The position numbers and the translations under genes were made by a program. A DNA stretch of 64,000 nt, from positions 1,356,722 to 1,420,721 of the forward strand of contig CAJINV010000017.1 of assembly GCA_905178155.1 (NCBI GenBank), read 5' to 3'. Source of the stretch: Amoebophrya sp. A120 (lineage: Eukaryota > Sar > Dinophyceae > Syndiniales > Amoebophryaceae). Every line of letters begins with the position of its first letter. Within the stretch, counting starts at the first letter, position 1. The notes under the pieces were generated by a model. That model was given only the letters and a program-made list of their open reading frames with translations. It was not told the origin of the DNA and ran no database searches. Shown piece after piece: positions 41,278-54,800 of the stretch.

Positions 41278-44200
41278 ATGTCAATGTCCGCTCCGCGCAT
41301 ACCTCGCAGCGAACAGCGGCTGCTGCGCTCGCACCTCTCGTCGTCTCGCCGTGGTGGTCGCGGAAAGCGGGAGCAAGAAAATGAAAATTTTGAAGAACAA
41401 CAGCATCAAGAAAACCTCGATGGAAATTCCGCCAGCAAGCGGCGCGTGCGGAGCCGAAGTCGGACGCGCACGCGAGTTAGCTTGGTTAACAACAATCAAA
41501 ATCCAGGAACAGCATTGGTAAATTTGGATCAACAGAATCTTCAAAACCAGGAAGCTCTCCGCCGGTACTACCAGCAGCTCGACAGGATGCAGAATCCATC
41601 TCCCTACCCGCGGATCGTATTTCATTTCGCTGAAAAAGTCGAGGGTCCGTGGCGGTCGCTTTGGCTAGCGGCACACTGGGAGAAGAGATTGAAAAAAACC
41701 GACTACATGCAGGCTGATGTGAATGAGGTAGAGTCTTGCATTCTTGCAGCACTTGACGATCTGATCTGGCGTCGTAGCATTGATAGCGCAAGGCACCGCC
41801 GTCCCTTCACTCAACATTCTGCATGTTGATAGATAACATCAAACTAAACTACAATAAACATACGTTTCAGATTGTCGACGATATCCTGCAGACGCGATCT
41901 GAGCTCACGCTCCGGCAGCATGGGCATCTCCTTCTGGGCGCGACCCGGGTATTGGCGCGGAAAGTCACCTACCAAGAACAGCAGCTCGCCGCGTTTGCCG
42001 ATCAAATCCAAGCCTCGTTGGAGGAGCCGGAGGAAGAAATATTGGATGACCTAGCGCAGGATCCCGATGCCATAACGCTTAACGTAGGAGGCGGGGCGGG
42101 AGGACGGGGGAATTGGCTGAGAGACGACTTTGAATTTGTCGAGCAGCAAGCGAAGTGGGAGGAGATCACGGTATGTGAAGTGATAGATTTTTTGTGATAG
42201 TGTGCAATGCAATAAAAACAAAATTTTGAAATTTCGCGGATTTTCGAAATGACTAAAAATGAAATTTTGAAATTTCGCGGACGTAATGAATTTCGTTGAA
42301 ATTGCATGTGTGGTGTATTTCGTTCTTGTTAATTGACCACATAGTGGAAAAAAAATAAAATTTTGAAATTCCGAGAATTCTTGAAATTCTTGGAACTGCG
42401 AAAAGATCTATATCAGGAAAGCACGCCTGCATTCCTATCTTTGTAGGTGTGTGGTTCTGCCACATGCAATTACATACTTCCAACATGCATCTTTCTAACA
42501 TGTACCAGCGCCGCTCTTTCAGTATGGGTTTTGCTTGAATTTGCTTCGTATAAAAATAAAATTTTGATTTTTCGCGGATGTACCAGGAGGCCAGAACGGG
42601 ATGCGCAGCTTTTTGAAGCGGCAAAATCGACCATAGCGTGCAGGGGCGGATCGGGCGGACACCTGAAAAGGAGTCGTCGGGGGACCTCGGTGGCCGCCTC
42701 CTGGCGCCGCAGCTTTTTGAAGCCGCAAAATCGACCATAGCGTGCGGGGGCGGATCGTGCAGGCATCTGAAAGAGAGTCGCCTGGGGACGTCGATGGCCG
42801 CCTCCGGGCGCTGCAGCTTTTTGAAGCCGCAAAATCGACCATAGCGTGCGGGGGCGGATCGTGCAGGCACCTGAACGAGAGTCACATGAGGACGTCGATG
42901 GCCGCCTCCGGGCACCGCAGCTTTTTGAAGCCGCAAAATCGACCATAGCGTGCGGGGGCGGATCGTGCAGGCACCTGAAAGAGAGTCGCCTGGGGACGTT
43001 GATGGCCGCCTCCGGGCGCCGCAGCTTTTTGACGCCGCAAAATCGACCATAGCGTGCGGGGGCGGATCGTGCAGGCACCTGAAAGAGAGTCACCTGGGGA
43101 CGTCGATGGCCGCCTCCGGGCGCCGCAGCTTTTTGAAGCCGCAAAACCGACCATAGCGTGCGGGGGCGGATCGTGCAGGCACCTGAAAGAGAGTCGCCTG
43201 GGGACGTCGATGGCCGCCTCCGGGCACCGCAGCTTTTTGAAGCTGCAAAATCGACCATGGCGCGCGGGGGCGGATCGTGCAGACACGTGAAAAAGAGCCG
43301 CTTGGGGACGTCGACGGCCGCCTTCGGGCGCCGCAGCTTTTTGAAGCTGCAAAATCGACCATAGCGTGCGGGGGCGGATCGTGCAGGCACCTGAAAGAGA
43401 GACGCTTGGGGAGCTCGGTGGCTGCCTCCAAAGGCCGCAATTTTTTGAAGCTGCAAAACCGACCATAGCGCGTGGGGACGGATCGTGCAAGCACCTGAAA
43501 AAGAGTTGCTGGGGAGCCTCCGGGACCGCCTCATAAGGCGGCGAGCAGCTTTTTGAAGCTGCAAAATCGCCCATAGCCTGCGGGGGCGGATCGTGCAGCC
43601 ACGGGAAAGCTCCGCACGGTCTTCTCTAGGTCCAGCCGCCTTTTGAAGCCGCAATACCCGTTATGTACGGCGTGCAAGGGCGGACCGCGCAGCCATCGGC
43701 GAACCCGCAGGAAAGTTTAGAAATTTTACTCGACAAGCTGTGTCAAATCCAAATGCAAAAACGATGCTGCCATCCGATCATGCATCATGAAACACTTCTG
43801 AAACATCAGCTCGCCGTCTCTCCGCTGCAGAAGAGGCGAAAGCTGGTGCCCCAGACCCCGGATGAGCTGATGAAGGAAGTTTCTGACGGATTCGGCCCCG
43901 CCACGCCCCAAGAGATAGCAAGTACAGAAGAACGAGGACCAACATCATTTCTACACTTGGTGCTTCCGTTCTTGTCTGTTTTGATACTTACCTTGTTTGT
44001 TGTCGATGACGTTTCTATGTGGGATAAACACAATCTAAATCTATCTGATGGTGATACATCGGCTCCACATAACCAGGTTTCATTTTCCTCCAAAATTCCG
44101 CCGCGCGATCGGAAGAGCTGTTGGAGCAGCAGAGAGAAGATCCGGACATGCGGTTGAATCCGGTGGATTTTGACATGTTCTCTCCCGCGTTTGTTCCCAC

Positions 44201-47200
44201 GCCCATGAAAAGCAAGGCGATCGCGCAGCAACAGTACGACAAAGCGTCCACTTCCGGAGCCGGACGAGCAGAAAATGCTGCACCCATGGCCGCGCAGACG
44301 CCGATTTTTGGAAGCCGTGGAGGTGCGGTTTTCAACGATGAGAATCTGTTTTTTTCTGCGGGAAGACCAAACGGAGATCTTCCTGTCCATCAAGAAGAGG
44401 AAAACTTGCTGAGCCTTTCACGCTTGAGCATGAGCTCTATCAAGCCGGCCGCGTCGCAGTCATTTCTCGGCGGAAGTGTTGGAAGAAGGGATCATTTTGC
44501 TGCTGGAGCAGGAGACGATATTTTCGGCGACGCGGGCCACGACGCTCCTGCAGCAGCACAAGGGGGAGCAAAGAGTCCGAGCATCAAGCTGGATAACAAC
44601 TACAGCTTTCAAAGCGACCCGCTCGCCGCACTCAGGCTACAACCGCAGCTGTCTGGGATGCTACAAGCAGACGGCGTGGCAAAAAGCAGCAATCTATTGG
44701 AACAAGACAGGGATCTCCTCGATATAGACGACAATGTGCTCACCAACCGCTCGGTTGCGGTGGACGAGGAATTTTTCAGCAGTTTGTCCCCCGTCGACCA
44801 GGGGATCTTGATTGAACATTTGCAAAAGAGCGGGGATCTGCTGTCCGCGGCGCATCTCGAGAATCAGATCATTACGATGTCGGCAATAAACAGGTCGGAT
44901 ATCGATATGGTGATCACGGGGGACGACGAGGGAAGAGTAGGAGAAGGAGCCCAGAAGCAGCGGCAGACCGGTGACGTTCCCGCTCGTACAGGACACCTCC
45001 ATGGTCCAGTATCATCGTCAGGAGTGGAAGGACTCGCCGGTGTGGACGGGGGTGTCGATGGCGCAGCAAGGACGACGTACTTATTCTTCGAAGAGGTCTT
45101 CTGGAAGGAGATGTGGATGTCTTTAGATAGAATTTTATTTGCTTTGAGCGAACACCGAGCCAAAAGAACTTTCTTGCAGACTACTTTGTACCTACGTGGT
45201 CCAGAAATCAAAGCAAAAATTTTTATCTTTCACAGGGGAGGTCATGAAATCGATAATGCAGCCGACGCCATGCAAATTCAGCGAGCAAACGAGCCAGCGA
45301 CCCCGGCCTTCGAGGCCACTGCCGGCGACAAAGCAGGCCCGCTCGACGTCAACATCGTCGCGTCGCCGAATAGCGCTAGCGGTCCTGAAGTTTTGGATCA
45401 ACAAGTAGGAGCAGGCCCACGAGCATCGCACCTCCAGGGTATGATGCTCCTCGACCCCGCAAAAATCCATGCGAGAAACAAGGCTTCGAACGACAGTAGT
45501 TCATCTCAACACGACCAGGACATGTCGATGCAGATGCTTCGGGACGGTAGTGCTAGACCCGACATCCAAATGTCCGCGTTTCGTCGCGGTGGAGCGAACC
45601 TCTTGCGGGGCAACATGATGGTGCAGCAATCCGCTCTGCGCGGCAGCGCTGTTGCAAACGCGGATGACGTAAGCGACCTGTTGCAGGGCGTCAACCTGAG
45701 CCAAGAAATTCAGTTCAACGACGGCCTACTGATGCACCAGCTACAGGACGGGGGAATGGGAAACAAGAGCAAGCGGGATTCCAGCAAAATCGAGCTAGAC
45801 GACCCCGTGTTCGAGCAAGGGCATGACAGTCTGCAGTTCGACGAGCCGGTGTTTGCGGAGGATGCTGTTGTTGACGAAAATCAAAAGGACGACAGTAGAG
45901 AGCGAGCGTCTGCTCCTCGACGACCGCTCGCAGGAAACCACGAGAGCAAAGAAGTGACTCCACCCGGTGCTGTTGCCGCCGCAAGCGATGACGAAGAGCG
46001 ACTGAAATTGACGCCGCTTGAGGTACTACTTGGATTTACGAATAATGATGAGCACAAGAACTACCTTAGGCGTAGATCTGTGGTGGTTTCTGTCGACAAC
46101 GTGGTGATCTCAACATGCATCAGAGACTGCTGGTGACCTCGAGCTCAACACGTATTTTATCGCCCGTTGTGGATTCAGAATTTATTTGAATTGCACCTCA
46201 GGTATCCATCCTCGCGAGTCGTAGTCTTTCCGCGATGGAGAAGCGTGCTTACCTATCCGGCATCAGAACCCCGCGCTCCGTTGCGCGTAGCTCGGCAGTG
46301 GGAAGAAATCGACGGGGCAGTATCTCCGCGTCTCCCGATAGTAAAGGCAAAGAGTCCAGCGGGGACTTCCGGGGGTTCGGACGGGGAAATTTGGACAACT
46401 ACCAGGTGGACGACCGGAGGAGAAGGAAGATTTTGGAAAACTTGGAGCGACACAACCAGCTTGCGAGAAATCCTAACGATCTTTACGGCGAGAACAAGCA
46501 CGACTACCAGTACGGAGCCGGTACAACAATAGAGGCTCCGACCACGCCCTTGCCCGCGCCAAACAAACTGGATTTTCTGCTGGCCAGGAGCGCGTCGCAG
46601 CGTGAGATGGTGGTCGGGGATGAGTTCTTTGATCTGGGAGGTGTTTTCAACAGTGCGAAAAGAGGCAGGGTGAATGTTGAAAGCCCGCCCATGGTCTTCA
46701 CTCCCGGAGGTGGAAGGTCACACGGAATACGCAACAAGGACAATGTAATGAGTTACTTCCGACCGGCCGCGGCCCGTGGTCCAGACGGCACGCCCTCCTC
46801 CATCCTGGAGCGCAGCGAAAGTCGGTTGCGGTTGAATCCCGACCCGTTTTCCGCGATGGACGACGACGACGGAGATCTTTTTCGCAACAGCTCCATGAAC
46901 TCCCTAACGCCCGGGGCCGTTCCGTTCGACTTTCGTCCAGGCGAGATGAACTCGCAGTCGCTGCCCCCGGTAAACTTCAACTCCACACAGGCATCCGAAA
47001 TTGACCTTGCTGAGGGTGGAGATGCTGCAGGCGCGTTTTCAATTCACGGGGAAGATCAGGGCTTTGCTGCGGGTGTGCTGGCGGGCGGAGGCGACTTTTG
47101 CGACGACTTTGAAGCTGGTGCCGGGGGAAATGTTGACGAAGACCGCCTCAGCACCGGTAGAAGTAGCTTCGGGTTGAAATTCAACTTCAAGGATCCGGCA

Positions 47201-50200
47201 GCAGGAAGCGGAAGTCGAAGTGCGCACGGGCAGCAGCGGCCGCCTCAAAACGATGGTCGACAACAGAACCAACTGGACCCCCGCAGGATTTCCCGGCCCT
47301 CACCAAATGCAAACGAGCAGCTACTTCCAGATAGCATGCAAAGACGGCGGGACTTGTTCCACACGGTGAAGAAATTTGAAGCCAAGGACAACCTTTTCCC
47401 CAAAGCCTCGCCGGTTACCGGTTTCCCCAACAACCTGCAGGACGAAAGCGGTCTCGCGTCGGGGAAGCTGCGAAACAAAGGCAGCACATCGATGGACCAG
47501 CAGCAAGTACAACCGGGAACAGGGAAGCACCGGACGAAGAAGCAGAAACGACAGCGGAAACTGGAACTGCAGCAGCAGCGCGCGTTGAAGAACAAAAGCG
47601 CGCTGGTGCTGTCCGACGCTCAGCTAGAAGCTTGGCAGACGGAGGAGAACCGGCGGAAGATCACCCACACGTTGGTAGTCCGCCCGGAGATGGAAACTTC
47701 GCTGCGGTTCGGGGGGCCTTCTATTAGCACAGCTGGTGGTCCATCAGGCGTTCTTTCCTCGTTGTACTCCGCAGCGCATCTTCCGGGGAGCAAAGTCCTC
47801 CCAACCTGCACCAGTTTGTTGAAAAACCGGCCGAACGCGCGCCAATACGAGAAGTTTCGGACACAAAAACACTTGTACTATCTCGATCACCCAGACTTGT
47901 TCGTCTCCGCCGAGCAGTTGCAGGACGGAGAGGAGGAATTGAAACACACTTTCGCACGCTGGTACACGGGCTTCCAGCAGGGAAAACCGCCCCTCGTTGG
48001 GAACAAGAATACGAAATCCATGCTCGATCTGGATCAGTTAGGATTGGTGTGGAACAAAGCGGCAGGGGTTGACGTGGCGAGACTGCAATTGTTGAAGCAG
48101 GGTGAAGGGGGTGTTGGTGGGCGTGAGTTTGTTAACCAAGGAGATGACAAGTGGGGTCGAAGCAGTTTTGGGGACAGAAACAGCGACTTCATCATTGACG
48201 ACCACAATAACGATTACGACGCTCCTGGTAGTGCAGGAGCTCGCGCGCGATCAGTACAGAATCAAGACACGAACAGGAGCTTGGTTTCGCCCTCCTGTGT
48301 AGTTGACCAAGGCGGATTTGATATGACCGTACACGATGATGAAAAGCGGTCCCATTCTCCCCCGAAAAAGCGGATCTTTTCGGAGAAGTTGTTCGTGCCG
48401 AGCGAAATGGGCAGTCAGCCACCGGTGGTGGATGTCGAAATGAACAGTCAGCAACAAGTTCTTTCGGATTTGCTGAAAAAAGGAAGGAACCACGATTTCG
48501 ATTCCGAGCAAAATCGAGGTCGTCACCTTGCAAACGTGACGCCGGGCGCTGAACATCAGGAGGTTGTTCCTGGCGTAGGCGTTGATCAAGAGCGAAACAA
48601 AACCAGCAACAACGCCAGCCAACCCGACCGCATGCTGTTCAGCGCCAGAGCCTTCCGACCGGATGCTTTCGGTCATCAGTCCGGATTTCTGGACTCCCAG
48701 CGTGGCCTGTGTTCGCAACCCGACGCATCGTATTTCGTTTCGCAGCAAGACATGCCAGTGCAGCCCGAGTCTTCGCAGCACGGTATGATACTGGACGCAC
48801 AGGCTCAGCGCGCTTTCCTCAACGAGGGAAATTTCTCCGGCAAAGACAGACCTCCACTTTCGCCGATTTTCTCCGACATAGGGTCTCGATCTGTAGTTGG
48901 CGGTGCAGCCGCTGGGGGTTCAGAGAGAAGTGGACGCAGCGGGTCTCCTGTGCGAGGGGACGAGGTTCTTCCCAGGAACCAGCAGAACAGTGCGCCGCTG
49001 TTCTCCTCCGCAGCTTTCGAACCTGGGAGCCTGGTTCCGAGCGCGGAGCCCGTGTCCGATAGGAAAGAAGTAGAAAGAGTTGCGGGAAACCAGGCTGTTG
49101 TTCACAACTACAGCAACAAGATGGAAGAAAGTCAAGACCTCCAACTCCACTTCGAGAACGAGCCAGGAGAACATGATAGAGGTGAATTGCGAGGTCGCAG
49201 TCCCTTGCGCAGGTCACAACCGTCCTCGTTGATACCACAGTATAATCAAGAGGCGCGTGCTGTCAGCAGCGGGGATGGTTGCTCACCGAAGGAAGGCGGC
49301 GGAAGAGGAGTGGTCCATCTAGTACTATCTGGCGATCGAAGACCAGACCAACTGATAGCTCCTGCCCATCAGCAGCATGATCATGTTGAGCAGACGCGTC
49401 TATCGGCTGCCGGCGCTCGCGGGCCTCCACACCGACGCGGCAGCTTTGGCCAGGTAATCACCTCCGCGGCGCAGAATTTGATCCCGGGAACGGCTGCTCG
49501 AAGGAGATTCAACATCGCGGCGGACCATCAACCACGACGAGCAAGCCGAGATATGAGCAATGATGGAGCTGATTTTGAAGACCTGTCTCCGAACCAAATT
49601 GCGGACCAGCAGAACTTTTACATTCCCTCGCCCGGGTTTCTTTCCGCGGACAAATTGTCGCAGCGAGACGATGAGGAGCAAGCGTCCTCCGGTCGTGGAG
49701 GGCCAGCACGGGAGCAGCAACAGGGTGGCACCAGGAGCCTCTTGAAAGGAAATGCACGACAAGGGGAAGTATCAGCAGCAAAGATGATAAGTCCGCAACA
49801 AGCACCTGGTGCTGCAGAAGCAAACGCGCAGCTGCGACAGCTTGACCATCGTGAAGAAGATGCTAATATCGATTTGATTCGCGACAGAAGATCGTCGCAG
49901 TTTCAACGCAGAAGCTTCGCCCTGTGGCGGAATTCGCCTGCTGGGCGGGGTCTTCATGATTTTAACATCAGCGGGCCGGAACTGGAGGAAGAGCAGCTTG
50001 TTGTCGACGCAGAAATCATGAACAACGTCGGTTCACGACAGGAGCAAGCTTCAGCTGCGTCAACATCACAAATAAACATGCAGAGCAACCCCCGCAAAAG
50101 TAGAGCATCGGGAGGAGGAGCCGAAAGAACGCCGGGGGGCCGCTCCATTCATCTCCAGAAGAAAACGCGAGGGGGAGACGTCGAAAATGAAGCAGATGCT

Positions 50201-50716
50201 GGTGGTCATGATGCGCCTCCCTTTGATGTGCAGCACGAAGGTGCGCACGATGATGTCGTCCCTCAGGAGCATTTTTTGGATGAAGGCACAGCTTTCGACC
50301 ACCAGGAAGGCGGCGGTGCCGACAACTACATCAGCCAGGTAGATTTTATGAATTATCCCACGCCCGGCGGTAACCACTCCCTTCCGTCCTCCTCACCGTC
50401 GCTAAAATTCAACTTTCTTCCCGGAAAACCCAAAAACCCAGTAATTCACCGACCCCAGCACGAAAACAAGCTGGCGAAATTTCTGGGCGAAAACCCGCCG
50501 CCGGTACTGCTGGAAAAGTTTTTGACCACGGATACGGAAGATGCCGATAATTGCGGACTTACCAGAACTTGTGATGCGGAGTTCGCAGCGCTCGCGTTTT
50601 ACGAGTTGCTCGAGCTGCGAACGGAGGGCAAGGTGGAAGTAGAACAAGAAGTCGCTTACTGCGATATTCAGATTTTACCATCACCACTCGGAAGTGCGGG
50701 CGGGTTTAATTTGTGA
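41278..50716 (+). CDS. RAD21: Giant RAD21/SCC1 cohesin kleisin
   Basis: Exons 41278-41727, 41871-42170, 43831-about 43921, about 44077-45076, 45236-46022 and 46202-50716 connect in phase; only the join between exons 3 and 4 is uncertain. The N-terminal kleisin domain spans the first intron: GPWRSLWLAAHWEKRLKKTD, then IVDDILQTRSELTLRQHGHL and LLGATRVLARKVTY, which matches the SMC3-binding helices of RAD21/REC8. The C-terminal winged helix that binds SMC1 is at the very end: AALAFYELLELRTEGKVEVE then AYCDIQILPSPLGS. Cohesin holds sister chromatids together. The protein would be roughly 2,400 residues against about 550-650 usually; the extra is disordered, acidic and Gln/Asp-rich linker. A 115-residue basic extension precedes the N domain, though an internal ATG (about 41587) would give the usual start. 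Confidence 0.85.
42217..42580. repeat. Dispersed aaaattttgaaatttcgcgg repeats in RAD21 intron 2
   Basis: The word aaattttgaaatttcgcgga or close variants occurs four times (about 42222, 42262, 42358, 42556), always preceded by an A-rich run. They lie just before the 104-bp array and may be remnants of an older tandem or a shared end motif. Confidence 0.55.
42600..43710. repeat. 104-bp tandem repeat array in RAD21 intron 2
   Basis: About ten copies of a GC-rich 104-bp unit containing gcagctttttgaagccgc, aaaatcgaccatagcgtgcg and ggcggatcgtgcaggcacct. Successive cgtgcggggg words at 42741, 42845 and 42949 fix the period at exactly 104. Inner copies are the most alike; outer ones are more diverged, and the 3' ones run down into degenerate copies by about 43700. 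Because 104 is not a multiple of three and the unit has few stops, long open frames arise on both strands (a 394-codon one on the minus strand); I regard these as artefacts. The array fills most of a 1.66-kb GT-AG intron. Confidence 0.9.
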
Positions 50717-51883
50717 GAAGATACGGCCAGCACGGGCTTCGTTACCGTTGGCGTTGTAGTTATACACTCGGAAGTACTAGTAGGAGCTGGTTTGTCGTGC
50801 CGGTATTTGCTTGTGTCTGTGTTGAGCACACCGAAGCTATATCAAAAAAATTGATGATAATTTTAACTAAAAAAAACTTTCTGGACATGGTTGAGCTGAA
50901 ATTTGACGTATTTTGTCCTGAGAAAAATTCAACATCACGTAGACAGCAATAGATAGACGTAGACAGCAATTTGAGATTTTTCAGTTCTTGAGTTTGTTAC
51001 TTAGCCGAAGATCAATTATACGCAGAACAATGGGTAGGTCCCTGCACCTACTGCTAGAGCCGCCTCGGCCTCGAAACTGCTAAATATAATGAAACTAGTT
51101 ACACCAGACAGAGTATCCGTGTACAACTCTTCCGTCCCTATTCATCACCACCCAGAATGAAATTGTATGGACACTGAAGAAAACCTGTCAGGTTTTCTGA
51201 AGTTGAAATTGTATTCACCATGTATCGATTGTGCTCTAACGCCTGACAACCTCAAGCAATTGATTTGCGGAGTTTGTTTTATTATCCCGATGCCGCCTCT
51301 CTCCTTAACTCGTGCGTGTTGGCATTGTTTACACTTTCGCGGCGACTACAGGTGAAGGTGGTCGCAAACAGTAAAAAACACAGCTTTTCGTGCTTGGTCC
51401 GGTCGTGTCGTTACGTGTCGTTCTTTCGTCAGCGATGTCGTCCATTGAAAGTTTTGGTCGTTCAGACCGTTCATCGTCGTTCATGTGCTCATCGTCTACT
51501 CCTTACAAAAGATAGCATTTTAGAGTCAGGATCATGTCCCTCAATGATTGTTCGACGACGTTGCAGTGTCATTACATACAGATGATACAGTTCGTGCAAA
51601 AATTTATGAGAGCAAGAACTCCACACGGCACTTCTGCACATCGGTCGCTAGTACGTACTTCATCGTGGTGCTGTGTGTTCTACGCAGCTGTCGTGGTTGA
51701 TGTCGCTTTGTTCACTAACCAACTACTACTCAGGACCCCAATCAAAAATGTATTTATCTATCACTGTAGTGCATTTCACTTTACTATGACCATGACCTTG
51801 CCTTCAGCTCCTTTTCGAGAAAAGCGCGCGATTTAGGGAACTAATTTGAGTAGCTCACCCCCGCAACATTACAAACCGGAGCC
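50717..51883. other. Intergenic stretch, nothing recognised
   Basis: About 1.17 kb between RAD21 and the giant gene. A short near-duplicate tagacgtagacagcaat occurs at 50938-50970. No gene, RNA or array seen. Confidence 0.5.
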
Positions 51884-54800
51884 ATGGCGTCCGATCTGCT
51901 CAATTTCGACGTGGAGATGGATGCCCTCTTCGAAGAGGAGCAATTCGAACGCAAGGGGGATTTCTGCTTACGGATTTACGCTTTATCCGAATTGACCAGT
52001 CTGGACACGCTCGCAAGGCTACGGACCTGCGTAAAGACCCTCGACGAGAAAGACATGCCCGACAAAACCATGGTCACGCTGAGCGGCGTTTCGGGTGGCG
52101 CGTTGCAGTTTCTGCTCGATAAGGGAACCAGTTGGGTGGACATTGTTTCGCGGGAAGTGAAGGACAAGGGGAACAAGAAGAAAGACCAAGCTGCCGTCGA
52201 AGACGATAAGGATACTAAAGCAGGCTCATCTACTTCCTTAGTTCCGGGGGGCGATGAAAGTGAAAACAAGGACAAACCACCGAAGACTATTCGTGAGGAA
52301 TACGACCCGACCGAGGGAGAAGCAGGCCTCCTGAACGACACGACAAGGGGGCTACTTCGGAGTAAGAAACCACGGAAGTCGAAGTCCGCTTCCCCGGACA
52401 TCGGCGACAAACACAACCGCGAGAAAAGGAAAAAAGACAAAAAAGAGAAACAAATCAAGCCGGAGTACAGCGAGAATTTGTTCATCAACGAATCATTGTC
52501 CCCGCGCGCCAGGAAAAGAGATAAAATACTGTACGGAAAGGACGAGCTGGATTATGTGAAACCGGGCGTGTGTTTTGGCATCGTGAAGAAGGAAAAGAAA
52601 AGCATTCTGAAGCAGCCGCTGTCGACTACTAGTACTAGAGAAGATGCGAGCGGTCAAGGAGGAGGTCTTGAAGGGTTAAAAGAAGGCTTTGTAGAAGGCC
52701 AAGAGCAGCAGGATGATATAACACAGACAGGCACGACAACTTCAACTACCGGAGATCAACATCAGCAGGGAAACCAGCCCCGCACGCCACCGCCCCAAGT
52801 TCGACAACTCCCGCTTTCGCCAACTGGAGCTACTAGTGCAACTGCGACTTCTGCCCCCCAGCAACCAGGTCAACATCTTCAAGAGCAGCAATCAGCTGAG
52901 GGGGTAACACTCCCCCCAATCAAGCAAGAGAAACCCCAGACACAGGAACAGATCGAGAAAACCATGCAGAAGGAGCTCGCAAAGGAAATGGCGAAGAAGC
53001 AACTTCTTAGCAGCAAATCCATCGTAGTGAAAGACACGAGTGAAAAGGCAATGCCGAAAGCCCCGACCTTCGGCGCTCGCGACAAGGCCGCGGCGATGGG
53101 ACGCCCGATCACGCCGATCGGCGGAAATAGTACTAAAGACCAAAAAAGCGTCGAGTTTAAGGATTTAGACGAGGAGGGGAGGCCAATTTCCGCCGGAAAT
53201 TTCACCGGACAAGAACAAGCAGATAGCAAACCGAAGTACGACACAGAGACGCTGACCGACGTAGACACGAGCTACTTGCACAAGGACTGGAACATGCAAG
53301 AAGCGGAGAAGGAGACGAAGAAGTTGGATAAGTTGAAACCGCAGCCGAAATTCGGGTACACGCACTTGATGTGCATGGGCGTCCACGAATTTCACCACGG
53401 GTTGCGGAATTTGGAAACGTGCATCGAGAGCTACTTGCGGAACACCACCCACAACGCAAACGCCGTTATGTTGAACAGCAATTTGCGGTGCAGGGAGGGA
53501 GGCGTGTTTGATTCGCCCGTGAACATTCTGCCGAAATACCACGTGGAAACCGTCGGCCCCGCGGGTTTCCGGATTGGGTTTCTAGGATTGGTCACCCCGG
53601 ATACGAGGTTTTGTGCGTTGTCCACCGAGGTGAGCAAAAGGTCCGCAGTGACCATGACGGCGACCAGCACTAGTCCGGCGGTGCGGCTACTGACAAGTGG
53701 GAGAGGGAGTTTTCTGAACAGCAGGGGTGCTGATGGAGATCAAACGGAGGACGAATCGAAGGCGACCAACGAACTACTTTCCAGCACGGTGCTCGACCAA
53801 TCGCCGGAAGAGGTGACCACGTCGCACGGCGGGAGTCTGTACCAGAAAAGACGAGGTGGGATGATGTTACAACGCAGCAGCAGCACGTTATTGCAAGATA
53901 TCGGCGAGGTGGGGAGTGTTGAGAACAACCCAAATTTGCGGTTGCAGCAGCCAGAAACCGGGGATCTGGCGGATATTGGCCGTGGTCCACCTAGTACAAG
54001 CGGAAAGCAAATCACGTTTTCCCCGAATTCGCCGAAGAGCCGGCGGATGATGTCACAAGACCAACGCCAGGGCTCGCTTGGGTTGGAAGAGGAGGACGGC
54101 GTGTTTTGGCTGCCCAACGACAAGAACCGGGGTAGAGGACAGGCTCCTCCCGCCTCCATGTCTGCCTCTCCAGGAGCACAGCAAGAGACTACTTATTCCA
54201 CTACGCAAAGTAGACCTTCCGCAGACGTCGATAAGGCAGTAGACCATGGAGGTTCCAGCGCGGATTCCTACGTGAACCCACAGGAAGCGCCAACAGGCGG
54301 TAATAGGCCGATGACGCCGGACGACAACGCTTCGTCCTCCTCTCGGGGCAGAGACATCGCGGTGAGAAGGGGAGCTGCAGGTTTGGCGCCCAGCGTCAGT
54401 AGTGACCACAATTCCGCGGAGGGAAGCCAGGAACTGCAGCTGTCTGGCAGCGGACAGCAGCAGCTCAACAGCGGACATCAAGGAGCTCCTGCTCGTGCGA
54501 CAGAAGGGCAACATCAACCTTCTGCTGCAGCCGCAAAGACATCAAAGCGTGGCGCGTTCATGTCCTCCATGCGGTCGGGGAGCTCCTTGAGCTTGGACGA
54601 GCCCCTGGATTTACCGGTGGACGCCGGCTCCGCCGACGGTGCGGACCGGATCAGCCAGGATATCGACGACGGAGGGTTGGTGGAAAAACCCGCCGATGTT
54701 GTTCCGGCACAGGTTGGGGCGAAGCAGAAACGCTTACAGATGCGAGCGAGGAGTGGTAGCAGCATTCTAGATGAGCCGTTTGACCAAGAGATCGGAGGTG

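Noticed and set aside
42470-43654. 394-codon minus-strand ORF rich in APARYGRFC-type repeats
   Set aside because: It is produced by the 104-bp array inside a RAD21 intron; the same unit is read in three frames, so it is not listed as a gene.
44975-45076. Alternative frame in RAD21 exon 4 reading FPLVQDTSMVQYHRQEW
   Set aside because: It looks protein-like, but splicing at 45077/45236 in that frame leads directly to a stop, whereas the main frame continues in phase.
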